This document shows positions 62,768-64,000 of a stretch of 64,000 nucleotides of DNA, piece after piece. Origin of the DNA: JACVRW01 sp963812415 (lineage in GTDB: Bacteria; Actinomycetota; Thermoleophilia; Solirubrobacterales; Thermoleophilaceae); NCBI GenBank assembly GCA_963812415.1, contig CAWEVH010000002.1, forward strand, positions 186,001-250,000, in the 5' to 3' direction. How positions within the stretch are numbered: position 1 is the stretch's first letter; every line of letters begins with the position of its first letter. Made by a program: the position numbers and the translations under genes. Below the pieces are notes generated by a model. The model did not search any database and was not told where the DNA came from. It worked only from the letters and a program-made list of their open reading frames with translations.

Positions 62768-63625
62768 ATGCGACCGAACACCAAGTACACAGCAATCGTG
62801 CTCACCGCGGCCGTGGCGCTCGCATCGGCCGCCTATGCGATCGGCAGCGCGTCGGGCGGCGGCCAGGCCGCCGCGCGCGGCGGGACCGACGGAGCGCGGC
62901 CGGGTTCGCCGGCGCGCGCGGGTTCGCCCCGACCGATCTCGCCGACGAGCTGGGTGTCGATGCCGATCGAGCTCGACGCGGCGCTGCGCGAGTTCCACGA
63001 GCGGCAGCACGCCAAGCGCGAGGGCGCGCTCGCGGCGGCGCTCGCCAGGGAGCTCGGGATCTCGGAGGAGAGGGTTACGAACGCGCTCGAGGCGCAGCGC
63101 GAGCGCCACGAGCAGGAGCACTCAGAGCGGCGAGCGGAGCATGCCGAGCGGCTGGCCGACGCACTCGGCATCGAGGCCTCGAAGGTCGAGGAGGCGTTCG
63201 AGGCGCTCCGCGACCGGGGTCCCGGCGACCGGGGCGGCTTCGACGGCTTCCTCGACGACCTTGCGGCCGAGCTCGGCGTCGAGCGCGACGCCCTCGAGCA
63301 GGCGCTCCAGGAGACACGACCGGACCGGCCCGACCATCGCCGCGGGGCGCCGCGGGCGATGCTGGGCGAGCTCGCGGCCGAGCTCGGGGTGAGCCGGTCG
63401 GAGCTGCGCGAGGCGCTGCGTTCGGTCCGTCCGGACGCCGGCGCTCGGATGAAGGACCCGGGTGCCGACCTCGCCCGCTTCCTGGCCGAGCGCTTCAACC
63501 TCGACCGCGACGAGGTGGAGGACGCGCTCGGCACGCTGCCGGGTCCCGGCGTCGGCCCGGGCGGTCCGGGCGGTCCGGGCTTCGGCCCGGGCGGTCCGGG
63601 CGGCCCGCCGCCCGGGTTCCGCTAG
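62768..63625 (+). CDS. Secreted helical-repeat protein with glycine/proline-rich tail
   Basis: The 285-residue protein starts MRPNTKYTAIVLTAAVALASAAYAIGS (signal peptide). It then has repeats of a 20-30-residue helix unit: LARELGISEERVTNALE, LADALGIEASKVEEAFE, LAAELGVERDALEQALQ, LAAELGVSRSELREAL and LAERFNLDRDEVEDAL. A collagen-like tail of G-P-G-G-P-G-G units (63543-63622) ends it. Near 62915-62970 two opposite indels put a stretch out of frame; corrected, it contains a sixth unit (DLADELGVDADR). The function is unknown; it is probably controlled by the adjacent two-component system. Confidence 0.75.
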   Translation: MRPNTKYTAIVLTAAVALASAAYAIGSASGGGQAAARGGTDGARPGSPARAGSPRPISPTSWVSMPIELDAALREFHERQHAKREGALAAALARELGISEERVTNALEAQRERHEQEHSERRAEHAERLADALGIEASKVEEAFEALRDRGPGDRGGFDGFLDDLAAELGVERDALEQALQETRPDRPDHRRGAPRAMLGELAAELGVSRSELREALRSVRPDAGARMKDPGADLARFLAERFNLDRDEVEDALGTLPGPGVGPGGPGGPGFGPGGPGGPPPGFR

Positions 63626-63629
63626 GTCA

Positions 63630-64000
63630 CTAGGACTGGAGCGAGGGCGCCTGCGCCCGCATCTCCGCGATCGAGTCGTCCGTGCAGGTCGTGAGGAAGC
63701 CGCCCACGACCTCACGGACCTCGTCCAACGACTCCGCGCGGTAGAGCACGGGCTGGTAGTGGGTGATGTCGTAGTCGACGGTGCCCATCTCCACCAGGTC
63801 GAGCGGGCGGTGCTCCATGTCGCGGAACTCGTCGATCTCGCCGAACGAGGAGAGGATGCCGGCGCCGTAGGCGCGCAGCTCCCCGTCCTCGACCACCACG
63901 CCGAACTCGACCGAGAACCAGAACACGCGTGAGAGGAAGCGCAGGTTCTCCTCGTCCTCGAGGCGGTTGGTGGCGACGCCGGTGAGCCGGTGGAGCTCCG
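63630..64000 (-). CDS. phhA: Phenylalanine-4-hydroxylase-like enzyme, 5' end outside the window
   Basis: The visible 123 residues start in frame at the right edge (ELHRLTGVATNRLEDEENLRFLSRVFWFSVEFGVVVEDGELRAYGAGILSSFGE). They end with CTDDSIAEMRAQAPSLQS. The FWF-x-VEFG segment with its iron-ligand glutamate and the RAYGAG-x-LSS motif are diagnostic of the pterin-dependent aromatic amino-acid hydroxylases. The two iron-binding histidines lie beyond the window. It would turn phenylalanine into tyrosine. It converges with the helical-repeat gene 4 bp away. Confidence 0.88.
   Translation of the reverse strand, partial: ELHRLTGVATNRLEDEENLRFLSRVFWFSVEFGVVVEDGELRAYGAGILSSFGEIDEFRDMEHRPLDLVEMGTVDYDITHYQPVLYRAESLDEVREVVGGFLTTCTDDSIAEMRAQAPSLQS

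Noticed and set aside
63543..63622. Short tandem GGGCGGTCCG repeats as a CRISPR-like or minisatellite element
   Set aside because: They encode the in-frame glycine/proline tail of the secreted protein and have no spacers.
60688..63633. 981-residue plus-strand open frame
   Set aside because: It runs antisense through the histidine kinase and regulator and then out of frame through the secreted protein; no domain is visible.

Overview
The window is about 64 kb of very GC-rich (roughly 70 percent, estimated by eye), almost gap-free coding DNA. It looks like a chromosome segment of a deep-branching actinobacterium, most likely of the class Thermoleophilia (Solirubrobacterales/Gaiellales type). 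That placement is inferred from gene content: an mreBCD-mrdA-rodA cluster, tig-clpP-clpX, valS-folC, two MalT-like LuxR regulators, a 180-kDa-type NAD glutamate dehydrogenase, and many DUF-type small membrane proteins. I saw no rRNA, tRNA, CRISPR array, insertion sequence or prophage.

Layout. (1) 1-7.2 kb, minus strand: rod-shape and elongation operon mreB-mreC-mreD-mrdA(PBP2)-rodA, followed by RNase E/G, which runs off the left edge. (2) 7.3-18.6 kb: housekeeping genes (SDR oxidoreductase, maf, ndk, zinc-ribbon membrane protein, DUF2238-like protein, folC, valS, a metallo-beta-lactamase-fold hydrolase, clpX, clpP, tig). (3) 18.6-35.8 kb: a block of poorly characterised membrane and stress-type genes: DUF202, two YihY/BrkB proteins, two large LAL-type LuxR regulators, DUF7144, a HerA-like ATPase, DUF2254, a ZIP-like transporter, DUF6325, a SHOCT membrane protein, DUF1269, and an RDD protein. 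Three small paralogous proteins of 66-69 residues lie here, and three intergenic regions carry the same palindrome TCACCC-N5-GGGTGA. I consider this the best candidate for an undescribed regulatory system. (4) 35.8-45.3 kb: a peptidoglycan hydrolase fusing M14 peptidase and Amidase_2 domains, RNase D, a VOC ring-cleaving dioxygenase with an operator-like palindrome, an amidohydrolase, an FAD oxidoreductase, and two RsbW-like ATPases. (5) 45.4-56.7 kb: the large glutamate dehydrogenase, PAS/MBL proteins, a PAS histidine kinase with a NarL-type regulator, and a type III polyketide synthase overlapping a sulfotransferase. (6) 56.7-64 kb: LysE exporter, proline-racemase-family epimerase and ornithine-cyclodeaminase-family reductase (a hydroxyproline-type module), a secreted subtilase, an OmpR-type two-component system divergent from a secreted helical-repeat protein with three 11-bp direct repeats between them, and the 3' part of phenylalanine hydroxylase.

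Sequence quality. At least eleven genes, including the conserved ndk and maf, need single-base indel corrections to give family-like proteins. Most are single-base insertions. This pattern fits an unpolished long-read (insertion-prone) assembly better than true gene decay. Several long open frames that seem to fuse unrelated genes come from it, and I give the corrected gene limits.
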